Shown: positions 17,325 to 26,068, counted from the first letter of the stretch. The stretch is DNA of 64,000 nt from Gilvibacter sediminis (GCF_028561565.1 NZ_JAQQTE010000001.1:1329570-1393569); one strand, 5' to 3'. A program made the numbers and translations. Notes: generated from the letters alone by a model not told the origin.

Positions 17325-17752
17325 AATAGTTGCATTAAATGGTGGATAATTAAAGCGATATACCCCAAAGCGAATAAGACGAACAGTCCGTTCATGCCAT
17401 AGCTTCCTAATTTGAACAATTTGGTTTGTGGAATATTGTACATCGGATAGTAAGCAATTTGGGTAATGATTTTTCCAATCCAATAAGACCCAATGATCAA
17501 TGAAATGCCTAAGCTCAACAATGACGGCGTAAGCAAAGGTTCGATTAACAGTATTGTCATTAATCCAAAAGAGAAATTAAGTCCTTGAATATAGTGGCCG
17601 TAAGTCTTTGCTATTTCTTGATTCAAGGGTTTGAGTTGTTTGATATCGTTGTACCAGTCAAAGACTTTGTGTCTGATGTACGGGTAGATCAAAGCGGTAA
17701 AGATTTGTCCAATTCCAGCAGCGATTAAAACGTAGTATAAGGTGGTTTTCAT
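17321..17752 (-). CDS. Small membrane protein, first gene after the regulator
   Basis: 143 residues with four hydrophobic segments (about 4-24, 54-75, 78-98 and 118-140). A polar loop after the first helix contains PYIRHKVFDWYNDIKQLKPL. It resembles flavobacterial hypothetical membrane proteins but no named family is recognised. It starts 17 nt downstream of a perfect palindrome (17769-17786) also found before the regulator gene, and is coupled to the next gene by ATGA. It may share control with the regulator. Confidence 0.75.
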   Translation of the reverse strand: MKTTLYYVLIAAGIGQIFTALIYPYIRHKVFDWYNDIKQLKPLNQEIAKTYGHYIQGLNFSFGLMTILLIEPLLTPSLLSLGISLIIGSYWIGKIITQIAYYPMYNIPQTKLFKLGSYGMNGLFVLFALGYIALIIHHLMQLL

Positions 17753-17768
17753 TTTGTTTATTTTAAAC

Positions 17769-17786
17769 TTTCAATAAATATTGAAA
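17769..17786. promoter_or_regulatory. Operator-like palindrome before the membrane-protein operon
   Basis: TTTCAATAAATATTGAAA is a perfect inverted repeat (two 8-bp arms, 2-bp centre). It lies between the regulator stop (17805) and the start of the first membrane protein gene (17752). A third half-site TATTGAAA lies at 17791-17798. The same palindrome with an AT centre precedes the regulator gene, and the flank TTTTAAAC is also shared. It is most simply the binding site of the adjacent GbsR/MarR-type regulator. Confidence 0.7.
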
Positions 17787-17804
17787 CATATATTGAAAAA
17801 AATT

Positions 17805-18308
17805 TTATTTGAATAGTTTAATGATCGTCTTGGTTACCCAGTTTTGTTCTGTGCTAACAATGCGTCCCAAGAGGGCATTGGCATTTTCCGTCAATTCATG
17901 CATGGCCTTGGTTTGCTTAATGAACTCCTCATTCGCTGCACTCCCGTTAGACTCTATACTTGAGATCTCTTTCAAAACCTTAATAGTAGGCTCAATTTCT
18001 CGGCGGCTGCGCTCCTTGGCAATTTGTCGCGCCAGCTCGTTTACGTCTTTCTCACTAGCAAAGAACTCTTTGCGTTCCCCGGGTTTGGTCACTTTGTATA
18101 CAATGCCCCAATCAATGAGTCCGCGTAAATTCATGCTCGCATTTCCACGGGAGATTTCCAGTTCTTCCATGATCTCTTCCATAGAAAGTGGCTCCGGAGC
18201 AATAAACAGCAGGGCATGGATCTGTGCCATGGCTTTATTGATTCCCCAAAGGGTTCCTAAGGATCCCCAGGTACTTATAAATTTCTGTTTTGCTTCTTTG
18301 AATTCCAC
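17805..18308 (-). CDS. GbsR/MarR-type transcriptional regulator
   Basis: 167 residues. The start MEFKEAKQKFISTWGSLGTL and WGINKAMAQIHALLFIAPEP match the N-terminal part of GbsR-like proteins. A winged helix-turn-helix follows (LSMEEIMEELEISRGNASMN, LRGLIDWGIVYKV). The C-terminal half is helical and probably dimerises. GbsR relatives are repressors of osmolyte or envelope genes, some choline-responsive; the inducer here is unknown. The predicted promoter -33 element falls inside the palindrome at 18337-18354, which suggests autorepression. The start codon is only a few bases from the predicted transcript start. Confidence 0.88.
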   Translation of the reverse strand: MEFKEAKQKFISTWGSLGTLWGINKAMAQIHALLFIAPEPLSMEEIMEELEISRGNASMNLRGLIDWGIVYKVTKPGERKEFFASEKDVNELARQIAKERSRREIEPTIKVLKEISSIESNGSAANEEFIKQTKAMHELTENANALLGRIVSTEQNWVTKTIIKLFK

Positions 18309-18312
18309 GGTG

Positions 18313-18342
18313 TAAAGATATAAAAATATTTTAAACTTTCAA
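18313..18342 (-). promoter_or_regulatory. Promoter of the GbsR/MarR-type regulator gene
   Basis: On the minus strand: TTG (18342-18340), 19-nt spacer, TATCTTTA (18320-18313), 7 of 8 matches to TAnnTTTG. The TTG is part of the operator palindrome. The predicted transcript start (about 18308-18310) nearly coincides with the ATG at 18308, so the mRNA may have almost no leader. Confidence 0.55.
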
Positions 18343-18354
18343 TAATTATTGAAA
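18337..18354. promoter_or_regulatory. Operator-like palindrome before the regulator gene
   Basis: TTTCAATAATTATTGAAA, a perfect inverted repeat with 8-bp arms and 2-bp centre. It is the same motif as 17769-17786 apart from one centre base. It overlaps the -33 element of the regulator promoter, the expected geometry for autorepression. Confidence 0.72.
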
Positions 18355-18365
18355 ATATGTGAATC

Positions 18366-18391
18366 AAAGGAATAGTTGATTATTCCTTTTT
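18366..18391 (-). terminator. Terminator after the M3 peptidase gene
   Basis: AAAGGAATA (18366-18374), loop GTTGAT, TATTCCTTT (18381-18389): a perfect 9-bp stem flanked by A/T. It lies 9 nt beyond the M3 peptidase stop and before the regulator promoter. The T run on the minus strand is only TTT, so termination may be partial. Confidence 0.6.
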
Positions 18392-18399
18392 ATGTTGAT

Positions 18400-20424
18400 T
18401 TAAAGTAAACCGGCGCGTTCTAAAAGCGCCTTGGGGTCTGGTTTTTGACCGCGGAATTTTACATAAAGCTCCATCGGGTCTTGGGTACCGCCTTGTGAAA
18501 GGACAAAGTCTTTGAACTTATCTGCCACGGTTCGATCAAAGATTCCCTCAGCCTTAAAGTAACTGAACGCATCCGCATCCAAAACCTCTGCCCACTTATA
18601 ACTGTAGTAGCCTGCAGAGTATCCGCCTTGAAAAATATGGCTGAAAGAGGTGCTCATACAGGTCTGGGCAGTCGCAGGATAAAGTTTAGTGGAAGCAAAT
18701 GCAGCCTCTTCAAAAGCTTTTACGTCTTTAATAGCAGATGGATCTGCACTGTGCCAAGCCATGTCCAGCATTCCAAAGCTCAATTGACGCAAGGTCTGCA
18801 TCCCTTCATTGAAGGTGGCGCTGGCCTTGATCTTTTTAATGAGTTCCATCGGAATGTCTTCACCCGTCTCGTAATGCTTAGCAAAGAGCGATAAGGCTTC
18901 TTGCTCATAACACCAGTTCTCCATAAGCTGACTGGGCAGCTCTACAAAGTCCCAAAGCACGCTGGTTCCAGACAAGCTGCTATAGGTAGTATTGGCCAAC
19001 ATGCCGTGCAGTGCGTGTCCAAATTCATGGAACAGGGTGGTCACCTCATTAAAGGTCAAGAGCGATGGCTTGTCTGCTGTTGAAGGTGTGAAATTACACA
19101 CTATGGATACGTGTGGTCTTTCATTATTGCCGTTTACAGTTTGCTGCGGACGGTAACTGGTCATCCAAGCGCCTCCGCGCTTTCCAGGTCTCGGGTGGAA
19201 ATCTGCGTAGAACAGAGAAATATAGTTCCCTGTGCTGTCGGTGACCTTATAGGTTTTTACGTCTTTGTGATAGACTGGTACATCATTGATCGGTTCAAAA
19301 TTCAGATCGAACAAACGAGAAGCCACCTCGAAAGAACCGGCTATAACCTTGTCTAATTCAAAGTAGGGCTTGAGTTCTTCCTCGTCAAAGTCAAAGAGTT
19401 TTTTCTTGAGCTTTTCGCCGTAGTAAGCACCATCCCATTTTTGCAATTGATCAATGCCGTCCAGCTCTTTCGCAAACTGCTCTAAGCGGTCATATTCACC
19501 TTGCGCTGCTGGTTTGGCTTTGTCTTTTAATTCTTCTAAAAAGGCAGTGACCGCTTCTGGGGTTTTGGCCATGCGGTCTTCTAAGACAAAATGGGCGTGG
19601 GTGTCGTAGCCCAGCAATTGAGCGCGTTTATGGCGCAAATTAGCAATGTCCAATACCAACTGTTGGTTGTCGTTCTCATTGCCTTTAAATGCCTTAGCAC
19701 CAAAAGCCAAGGATAATTCTTTACGCAGCTCTCTGTTATCCGCATAGGTCATAAACGGAATATAACTTGGGTACTGCAAGGTGATCACCCAACCGTCTTT
19801 ATCGCGACTTTTAGCCTCAGCAGCAGCCATGGCTTTGGCTGTTTCTGGTAGTCCGTTAAGATCAGATTCTTCGGTTAGGTGCAACTCATATGCATTAGTC
19901 TCTGCCAAAACATGCTCACCAAACTTCAAGGTCTTTTGCGCAAGTTCTGCGTCATTTTTTCTGAGTTCCTGCTGATCGGCTTCATTCAGGTTGGCTCCGT
20001 TACGAGCAAAGCCTTGATATTGACGCTCCAAAAGCATGGCGTCCTCAGCAGTCAATTCCAGCTTAGATTTATTGTCATAAACCGCTTTGACACGTTTAAA
20101 TAAAGCCTCATTTAGTAGTAAATCGTTCTTAAAAGCCGATAGGAGCGGAGAGATCTCTTGAGCTATTGCTTGAATCTGCTCATTGGTCTCCGCACTGTTT
20201 AGGTTAAAGAAAATAGAACTCACCTTACCCAATTGCTGGCCGGTACGTTCCAAAGCAACCACGGTATTCAAAAAGGTGGGAGCTTCCGTTTGGTCTGTAA
20301 TGGCTTTTACCTCCTGATGCGTGTCTGCGATCAAGCTTTTAATGGCTGGGCTAAAATGTTCGGGTTTTATTTGATCAAAAGGTGCAGCGTCAAAAGGCTG
20401 CAACAACGGATTTACTGTACTCAT
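18400..20424 (-). CDS. M3 family zinc metallopeptidase (oligopeptidase A / Dcp type)
   Basis: 674 residues with no signal peptide, so cytoplasmic. The zinc motif FHEFGHALHG, with the third ligand Glu in DFVELPSQLMENW about 25 residues on, is diagnostic of the thimet oligopeptidase family. RPGKRGGAWMTSYRP and the C-terminal FSHIFQGGYSAGYYSYKWAE hold the substrate-binding Tyr and His. The enzyme trims short peptides released by proteases. It starts 3 nt after purE stops, so it is likely the last gene of the purK-purE transcript. Oligopeptidase A and dipeptidyl carboxypeptidase cannot be told apart here. Confidence 0.93.
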   Translation of the reverse strand: MSTVNPLLQPFDAAPFDQIKPEHFSPAIKSLIADTHQEVKAITDQTEAPTFLNTVVALERTGQQLGKVSSIFFNLNSAETNEQIQAIAQEISPLLSAFKNDLLLNEALFKRVKAVYDNKSKLELTAEDAMLLERQYQGFARNGANLNEADQQELRKNDAELAQKTLKFGEHVLAETNAYELHLTEESDLNGLPETAKAMAAAEAKSRDKDGWVITLQYPSYIPFMTYADNRELRKELSLAFGAKAFKGNENDNQQLVLDIANLRHKRAQLLGYDTHAHFVLEDRMAKTPEAVTAFLEELKDKAKPAAQGEYDRLEQFAKELDGIDQLQKWDGAYYGEKLKKKLFDFDEEELKPYFELDKVIAGSFEVASRLFDLNFEPINDVPVYHKDVKTYKVTDSTGNYISLFYADFHPRPGKRGGAWMTSYRPQQTVNGNNERPHVSIVCNFTPSTADKPSLLTFNEVTTLFHEFGHALHGMLANTTYSSLSGTSVLWDFVELPSQLMENWCYEQEALSLFAKHYETGEDIPMELIKKIKASATFNEGMQTLRQLSFGMLDMAWHSADPSAIKDVKAFEEAAFASTKLYPATAQTCMSTSFSHIFQGGYSAGYYSYKWAEVLDADAFSYFKAEGIFDRTVADKFKDFVLSQGGTQDPMELYVKFRGQKPDPKALLERAGLL

Positions 20425-20427
20425 GGA

Positions 20428-20916
20428 TTATTTTTCCTTCAAGGATTTGGCACCTTCTTCTACTTTAATCTTCAGGCCTTCTTTGTAAGCGATGATCTTA
20501 TCCAACACACATTTGTCGTGAGCTCCAATGATCTGCGCGGCAAGGATACCTGCATTCTTGGCTCCGTCTAAAGCTACTGTCGCTACAGGTACGCCTCCTG
20601 GCATTTGCAAGATGGAAAGAACAGAATCCCAACCGTCAATAGAGTTTCTCGATTTTACAGGAACTCCAATCACAGGCAGTGGCGATAAAGAAGCGATCAT
20701 GCCTGGTAAATGCGCTGCACCTCCAGCTCCGGCAATGATCACTGAAAAGCCACGCTTATGGGCGTGCTTTCCGTAGTCAAAAAGTTTGTCCGGTGTTCTG
20801 TGTGCCGATACAATATCCACCTCAGTTTGAATATCAAATCCCGCCAAAATATCAATGGCTTCTTGCATTACTGGCAGGTCACTGGTGCTGCCCATTATGA
20901 TTCCTACTTTACTCAT
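20428..20916 (-). CDS. purE: N5-carboxyaminoimidazole ribonucleotide mutase
   Basis: 162 residues, normal for class I PurE. The motif GSTSDLPVMQEA at residues 9-20 binds the phosphate. SAHRTPDKLFDYGKHA contains the catalytic His, and IAGAGGAAHLPGMIASLSPL with VIGVPV completes the site. It converts N5-CAIR to CAIR in purine synthesis, using the product of purK. It overlaps the end of purK by 8 nt, so the two steps are translated together. Confidence 0.97.
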   Translation of the reverse strand: MSKVGIIMGSTSDLPVMQEAIDILAGFDIQTEVDIVSAHRTPDKLFDYGKHAHKRGFSVIIAGAGGAAHLPGMIASLSPLPVIGVPVKSRNSIDGWDSVLSILQMPGGVPVATVALDGAKNAGILAAQIIGAHDKCVLDKIIAYKEGLKIKVEEGAKSLKEK

Positions 20917-22072
20917 GACTACTAATTACGCGTATTTTTTCTTTTACTTCTTGAGCGATGCGTCTGGCCTCTACCAGATTCTCGTTGGTGATGGTCACAT
21001 GGCCCATCTTTCTAAAAGGGCGGGTCATCTTTTTGCCGTAAATGTGAGGCGTTACCCCTGGCAAACTCATGATCTCCGCAATATTTTCATAGCGAACCTG
21101 GCCGGTATGCCCTTCGGCTCCTACCAAGTTAACCATTATCCCGCCGACCTTGCTATCAGTATTTCCTAACGGCAAACCGAGCACGGCGCGCAGGTGTTGT
21201 TCAAACTGATTGGTAAAACTGGCCTCAATGCTGTAGTGGCCGCTATTGTGCGGACGCGGTGCTACTTCATTGACCAAGATCTGATCGTCTTCTGTTTGGA
21301 AGAGTTCTACAGCTAATAGCCCAACATGTCCAAATGCTGCGGATGCTTTAAGTGCAACTTCACGTGCTTTCTGCGCAACGGCATCGTCAATACGGGCCGG
21401 GCAGATCACATACTCCACCTGATTGGCCTCAGGATGAAATTCCATCTCCACTACCGGGTAGCTCACAGCTTCTCCATTGGAAGAACGCGCCACGATCACG
21501 GCGAGTTCGTTCTTGAAAGGAATCATCTTTTCAGCTATACAGGGCACGTTAGCCAAGCCGTCCAGATCACTCAGGTCACGAACGATCTTTACGCCCATAC
21601 CGTCATAACCTCCCACACAACTTTTCCAAACAAAAGGCAGCTCCCAATTGTTGGCTGCCACCCAAGCTTTTGCTTCCCCAGTAGATTCAAAACGCTGGTA
21701 GGGTGCCGTTGGAATTTCATGCTTGGCATAAAAGTCTTTTTGCACGCCTTTGTTCTGTATATTTCTAAGAGTCGCTGCTTGCGGATAGGTTTTAACCCCT
21801 TCTGATTCTAGCTTTTCCAAAGCGTCCAAATTCACGCCTTCAATCTCAATGGTGAGCACGTCCACATCTTTTCCGAAGCTGTAAACCGTGTCAAAATCCA
21901 TCAGATCGCCTTGAACAAAAGTGTCGCAAGAAATGCGGCAAGGCGCCTCAGCGCTAGGGTCCAATACTTTTGTTTTGATGTCAAATTTGCGGGTGTCGTA
22001 CAGGAGCATTTTGCCCAGTTGTCCTCCGCCTAGAATACCTAAAGTGAAGTTTGTAGAGAAGTAATCGGTCAT
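20909..22072 (-). CDS. purK: N5-carboxyaminoimidazole ribonucleotide synthase
   Basis: 387 residues of the ATP-grasp fold. The N-terminal LGILGGGQLGKMLL is the PurK signature. ELPFVWKSCVGGYDGMGVKI is the ATP-binding glycine loop region, and LVNEVAPRPHNSGHYSIEA the late metal/ATP site. It uses ATP and bicarbonate to carboxylate AIR. It is the first gene of purK-purE-M3 peptidase; its 3' end overlaps purE by 8 nt. A TATTTTTG box lies 20 nt upstream of its ATG. Confidence 0.97.
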   Translation of the reverse strand: MTDYFSTNFTLGILGGGQLGKMLLYDTRKFDIKTKVLDPSAEAPCRISCDTFVQGDLMDFDTVYSFGKDVDVLTIEIEGVNLDALEKLESEGVKTYPQAATLRNIQNKGVQKDFYAKHEIPTAPYQRFESTGEAKAWVAANNWELPFVWKSCVGGYDGMGVKIVRDLSDLDGLANVPCIAEKMIPFKNELAVIVARSSNGEAVSYPVVEMEFHPEANQVEYVICPARIDDAVAQKAREVALKASAAFGHVGLLAVELFQTEDDQILVNEVAPRPHNSGHYSIEASFTNQFEQHLRAVLGLPLGNTDSKVGGIMVNLVGAEGHTGQVRYENIAEIMSLPGVTPHIYGKKMTRPFRKMGHVTITNENLVEARRIAQEVKEKIRVISSHE

Positions 22073-22091
22073 TATTTTACCAAATGAACCA

Positions 22092-22099
22092 CAAAAATA
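22092..22099 (-). promoter_or_regulatory. Candidate -7 promoter box for purK
   Basis: Reads TATTTTTG on the minus strand, an exact TAnnTTTG match, 19 nt before the purK ATG at 22072. No -33 TTG at the right spacing was seen. The rest of the 282-nt divergent spacer (22073-22354) is A/T-rich and shows no other clear feature. Confidence 0.45.
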
Positions 22100-22319
22100 A
22101 GGCTTTTGATTCTAACCCTTATACCGCGGTAAAAAATTTATTACAGCCCCAAATTGCTTCAAAAACAGCTTGTAACTGCAGTTTTCAATTGAAACGTAGC
22201 GCTGCTATGTTCCAATTTCCAAACTGCCTGTTTTTATTGCACTTTGAACCCTCACTACAAAGTTTTACCACTATATAAGGGTTTTGTTTGGTCTTCTTAC
22301 GTATAATGCGTTAAAAGCG

Positions 22320-22327
22320 TATCTTTG
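22320..22327 (+). promoter_or_regulatory. Candidate -7 promoter box for the hpt-adk fusion gene
   Basis: TATCTTTG matches TAnnTTTG exactly and lies 27 nt before the TTG start at 22355. There is no well-spaced -33 TTG. Confidence 0.45.
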
Positions 22328-22354
22328 CCCCGAATTTAAAAGGCCTCAAGCGAT

Positions 22355-23461
22355 TTGATCACTCTAGGAGACAAGCAATTTGAAAAGTACTTAACGGCAA
22401 CCGATGTGCAGCATGCTGTAAATGGTGTTGCTGTGCGCGTTGCAGATGACTTCAAAGCCAAGAACCCCGTTTTCTTGGTGGTACTCAACGGAGCTTTTTT
22501 CTTTGCTGCGGATTTGATCAAACGTTTCAATTATCCTTGTGAGCTCAGCTTTATTAAAGTGGCGAGCTATGACGGACTAAGCAGTTCTGGAGACATCTCT
22601 ACGGTAATGGGCGCAGAACCCTCACTTAAAGACAGGCACGTCATTGTGGTTGAAGATATCGTAGACTCTGGTAACACTATTGAGGCGATTATTGAAATTT
22701 TAAATCAAGAGCAGGTGGCCAGTTATTCGATCGCCTCGCTTTTTTATAAACCCGATGCTTACCTTAAATCCTTTCCCTTAGATTATGTAGGGATGGAGAT
22801 TGAAGACCGTTTCATAGTTGGATACGGTTTGGACTACAACGGCTTGGGTAGAAACTTAAAAGACATTTACATTTTAAAAGCACAACAAATGACAAATCTC
22901 GTATTGTTTGGCCCTCCGGGAGCCGGAAAAGGAACACAAGCCGCATTGATCAAAGATCGTTACGAGCTGGTACACATCTCTACCGGAGATGTATTCCGTT
23001 ACAATATGAAGAATAATACAGAGCTGGGACAAGCTGCACAGGCCTATATGGACCGTGGAGATTTAGTGCCGGATTCTTTGACCATTGATATGCTGCGTGC
23101 AGAGGTTGAGAAGAATCCGCAGGCCAAAGGCTTTATCTTTGATGGATTCCCTAGAACAGAAGCGCAAGCAGCTGCTTTGGATGAACTTTTGGAAAGCATG
23201 AACTCTGCAGTAAGTGGTTGTGTGGCCCTTGAGGTAGATACCGAGATCTTGGTGGAGCGTTTGTTAGAACGCGGAAAAACTAGCGGCCGTGCAGATGATC
23301 AAGACGAGTCAAAGATTCGCAACCGTTTTGAGGAGTACAATGAAAAAACCGCCGTTTTAAAAGGGTACTATCAAAATCAAGATAAATTCCACGCCATTGA
23401 CGGCGTAGGATCCATTGACGAGATCACCGGGCGTTTAACGTCTGTGATCGATCAGTTATAA
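22355..23461 (+). CDS. adk: Hypoxanthine phosphoribosyltransferase - adenylate kinase fusion
   Basis: 368 residues made of two complete enzymes. Residues 1-178 are a hypoxanthine phosphoribosyltransferase: LNGAFFFAADLI, and the PRPP loop VVEDIVDSGNTIEAI at about 98-112. Residues 179-368 are an adenylate kinase: the P-loop LFGPPGAGKGTQ at about 184-195, STGDVFRYNM, GFIFDGFPRTEAQA and a short LID (GRADDQDESKIRNRF). There is no stop between the parts; Met179 (22889) sits where a free Adk would start and could be a second start. Translation begins at TTG 22355, since the frame opens only at 22340 with no ATG or GTG. This joins purine salvage to AMP phosphorylation and accounts for the absence of adk beside secY. 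Confidence 0.93.
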   Translation: MITLGDKQFEKYLTATDVQHAVNGVAVRVADDFKAKNPVFLVVLNGAFFFAADLIKRFNYPCELSFIKVASYDGLSSSGDISTVMGAEPSLKDRHVIVVEDIVDSGNTIEAIIEILNQEQVASYSIASLFYKPDAYLKSFPLDYVGMEIEDRFIVGYGLDYNGLGRNLKDIYILKAQQMTNLVLFGPPGAGKGTQAALIKDRYELVHISTGDVFRYNMKNNTELGQAAQAYMDRGDLVPDSLTIDMLRAEVEKNPQAKGFIFDGFPRTEAQAAALDELLESMNSAVSGCVALEVDTEILVERLLERGKTSGRADDQDESKIRNRFEEYNEKTAVLKGYYQNQDKFHAIDGVGSIDEITGRLTSVIDQL

Positions 23462-23483
23462 TCCGCAGTAAAAAACAAGAGCC

Positions 23484-24497
23484 ATGACAGAAGGCAACTT
23501 TGTAGACTATGTGAAGATACACGTTACTTCTGGTAAAGGTGGTAAGGGAAGCGCGCATTTACACCGCGAAAAGTACATTGCCAAAGGAGGCCCTGATGGC
23601 GGTGATGGCGGTCGTGGCGGACACGTGATCATTAGAGCAAACCCCAACTTTTGGACGCTCTATCACCTCAAATTCAAAAGACACTTTAAGGCAGATCATG
23701 GCGAAAACGGTGGTAAGCAACGCTCTACGGGTGCCAACGGTAAAGATGTGATCATTGAGGTGCCACGCGGTACGGTGATCCGCAGAACAGAAGACCAAGA
23801 AATCTTACACGAACTCACCGAAGCCAATGAAGAATTGGTCATTGCAGAAGGCGGTAAAGGTGGTCTTGGAAACTGGCACTTTAAAAGTGCTACGCGGCAA
23901 ACACCGCGTTATGCGCAGCCTGGTTTAGAAGGCGAGGAGAAGAACATTACTTTAGAGCTTAAAGTTTTAGCCGATGTTGGCTTGGTAGGCTTCCCCAACG
24001 CTGGGAAATCTACTTTACTATCTGTGATCACAGCGGCCAAACCTAAAATTGCTGCCTACGAATTCACCACCCTAAAGCCGAATTTGGGAATTGTGGAATA
24101 CCGCGATTACCAAACCTTTGTAATGGCAGATATTCCTGGGATCATTGAGGGAGCTGCTGAGGGTAAAGGGATCGGACACCGCTTTTTGCGCCATATTGAG
24201 CGCAATTCTGTGTTGCTGTTCTTAGTTCCTGCAGATGCAGACGATATCTACAAGCAATACGAGATCTTGTTGGATGAGCTCCGCAGATACAATCCAGAGT
24301 TGTTAGACAAAGAGCGCCTCATTGCCATTTCTAAATCCGACATGTTGGATGATGAGCTCAAGGCAGAGATGAAAGAAGAATTGGATCAGCAATTCACCGA
24401 CGTACCTTATCTTTTCATATCTTCAGTAGCACAAACTGGCTTGATGCCTTTAAAAGATGCGCTATGGAAAATGTTAAATACTTCAACTGTCGAGTAG
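23484..24497 (+). CDS. obgE: GTPase ObgE/CgtA
   Basis: 337 residues. The glycine-rich Obg fold is at the N-terminus ([32 protein letters not shown]), and a G domain follows: P-loop [11 protein letters not shown] near residue 168, switch [26 protein letters not shown] for G4 and ISSVAQ for G5. There is no long C-terminal extension, as in other Bacteroidetes. It binds the large ribosomal subunit and takes part in its assembly and in stress control. It lies 22 nt after the hpt-adk fusion, and its end overlaps the DUF4136 gene by 34 nt. Confidence 0.97.
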   Translation: MTEGNFVDYVKIHVTSGKGGKGSAHLHREKYIAKGGPDGGDGGRGGHVIIRANPNFWTLYHLKFKRHFKADHGENGGKQRSTGANGKDVIIEVPRGTVIRRTEDQEILHELTEANEELVIAEGGKGGLGNWHFKSATRQTPRYAQPGLEGEEKNITLELKVLADVGLVGFPNAGKSTLLSVITAAKPKIAAYEFTTLKPNLGIVEYRDYQTFVMADIPGIIEGAAEGKGIGHRFLRHIERNSVLLFLVPADADDIYKQYEILLDELRRYNPELLDKERLIAISKSDMLDDELKAEMKEELDQQFTDVPYLFISSVAQTGLMPLKDALWKMLNTSTVE

Positions 24498-25003
24498 TTC
24501 CCTGCTTTCTAGTGGTTTTTTTACTCCTAGTGGGTTGCGGCCCAACGGCTCGGGTTGACTTTGATCCGGCTACGAATTTTACCAACTACAAGACCTATAA
24601 ATGGTTTACCAGTCTAGATTCCGGACTCAGTGAATTAGACAACCGCCGCGTAAAACGCAGCGTAGATAGTTTACTGCAAAGTCAAGGATTTATTGAAAGT
24701 GAAGCTGCAGATTTTATGATCAATTTCTATGCGGTGGAAGAGATTGTTCCTGCAAATTCCATAGGAATTGGCATTGGCAGTGGAGGCGGAGGTATCGCTG
24801 TTGGCGGTAGCGGTAGCATCCCCGTTGGAGGAAATAAGATCCTCCAAACACTCACTTTAGATTTCGTAGATCCTGTTAAAGACGAGCTGATCTGGCAAGG
24901 GGTTTCGGTTCGGAAATACTTCACCACATCCACTCCGGAGCAAAAAGCGGAACACTATTTGAAGGTAGCAGCAAAACTCTTGAGATCGTTTCCACCACAA
25001 TAA
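24464..25003 (+). CDS. DUF4136 lipoprotein
   Basis: 179 residues. The lipoprotein signal has its lipobox in LLLVGCG (Cys near residue 25). The body begins [18 protein letters not shown], as in DUF4136 proteins, includes a glycine-rich loop ([16 protein letters not shown]) and ends with [17 protein letters not shown]. It is exported and lipid-anchored; the family has no assigned function. The first 34 nt lie inside the end of obgE in another frame, so the Met chosen could be later only if the signal peptide were shortened. Confidence 0.85.
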   Translation: MENVKYFNCRVVPCFLVVFLLLVGCGPTARVDFDPATNFTNYKTYKWFTSLDSGLSELDNRRVKRSVDSLLQSQGFIESEAADFMINFYAVEEIVPANSIGIGIGSGGGGIAVGGSGSIPVGGNKILQTLTLDFVDPVKDELIWQGVSVRKYFTTSTPEQKAEHYLKVAAKLLRSFPPQ

Positions 25004-25068
25004 TTTGGCGTTAAAGAGACGTAAAAATCAGCTGAGGTTTTAAAAACTTATAATAGATTTGTTTTGCT

Positions 25069-26040
25069 ATGCGAAAGACCGCCCTTTTCCTTTTGTTCAT
25101 TTTTAGTGCGACCCTGACTTATGCTCAGGCGTCCTTGACAGAGGCTAAAAAGCTCATAGAACAAAAGAACTACGCCCAATCAGAAAGAATTCTTTACAAT
25201 TACCTGCAATCAGACCCAAACAATCTAGAGGCCCAAGAACTCTATGGGGACGCTTTGGGATATCAAGAGAAATGGGACGAGAGTATTGTGGTTTATGAAA
25301 AGCTAGCTCTGGCAAAACCAAAACACGCAGAGTATCATTATAAATACGGTGGAGCTATGGGGATGAAAGCCTTATCGGTGAGTAAGTTTAAGGCTTTGGG
25401 CATGTTGGGCGATATAAAATCAGCTTTTTTAACCGCTGCAGAATTAGACCCTAAACACATTGAGGTGCGTTGGGCCTTGGTGGAATTCTTTATGCAATTG
25501 CCCGGAATTGTTGGCGGTAGTGAACGCAAAGCACAAAAGTACGCCAATGAACTTTTAGCGCTGTCTCCAGTTGATGGATGGTTGGCTAAAGGATATATCG
25601 CTGAGTATAATGAAGATTTTAAAGACGCCGAATCCGCTTATAAAAAGGCCATTGAGGTCGGTGGTTCGGAACTGACATACAACAAGCTAATTGACCTCTA
25701 TGAGGCGCACGGAGAAGGAGAGAAGGCCATAGAAACCACTCGGGCGTGTTTGGCGGCTCATGACAACAACCGTTTGCACTATCAGATCGGGAAGATTGCG
25801 GCAACTTATAACATCAACCCGGAATTGGGGATCAACTGTTTGGTCAAGTATATAGAGAATTACACCGTTAAAGACGGCGTGCCCAAGGATTGGGCGTATT
25901 ATCGTTTGGCTCAGATCTATAGAAACCTAGGAGACAAAGGGCAAGCACAAACGTGGATTGACAAGGCGCTGGCTTCCAGACCCGACTTCAAAGAAGCCAA
26001 AAAAGAAGCTGTTGCCATAGGGCAAATGAGTTGCTGCTGA
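25069..26040 (+). CDS. Exported TPR repeat protein
   Basis: 323 residues with a signal peptide (MRKTALFLLFIFSATLTYAQ). Helical repeats of TPR type run through the whole protein (SERILYNYLQSDPNNLEAQE, VYEKLALAKPKHAEYHYKYG, AYKKAIEVGGSELTYNKLID, and a last unit around residues 280-315). The C-terminus is MSCC. It is a periplasmic or surface-exposed scaffold with unknown partner. It lies between the DUF4136 lipoprotein and mpl. Confidence 0.85.
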   Translation: MRKTALFLLFIFSATLTYAQASLTEAKKLIEQKNYAQSERILYNYLQSDPNNLEAQELYGDALGYQEKWDESIVVYEKLALAKPKHAEYHYKYGGAMGMKALSVSKFKALGMLGDIKSAFLTAAELDPKHIEVRWALVEFFMQLPGIVGGSERKAQKYANELLALSPVDGWLAKGYIAEYNEDFKDAESAYKKAIEVGGSELTYNKLIDLYEAHGEGEKAIETTRACLAAHDNNRLHYQIGKIAATYNINPELGINCLVKYIENYTVKDGVPKDWAYYRLAQIYRNLGDKGQAQTWIDKALASRPDFKEAKKEAVAIGQMSCC

Positions 26041-26068
26041 TTCTTATCTTTACTTTTTATTTTAACCG

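Noticed and set aside
17324-17483. N-terminal extension of the 113-aa membrane protein to 17483
   Set aside because: It would read through the end of the upstream membrane protein gene in another frame; the ATGA overlap start at 17324 is the better choice.
22183-22194. Palindrome TTTCAATTGAAA in the purK/hpt-adk spacer
   Set aside because: It resembles the half-site of the 17-18 kb operator but lacks the TATTG core and spacing; likely chance in A/T-rich DNA.
22084-22278. A 64-codon open frame in the purK/hpt-adk divergent spacer
   Set aside because: No family resemblance, low-complexity composition, and it covers the purK promoter box; the spacer is better read as a regulatory region.
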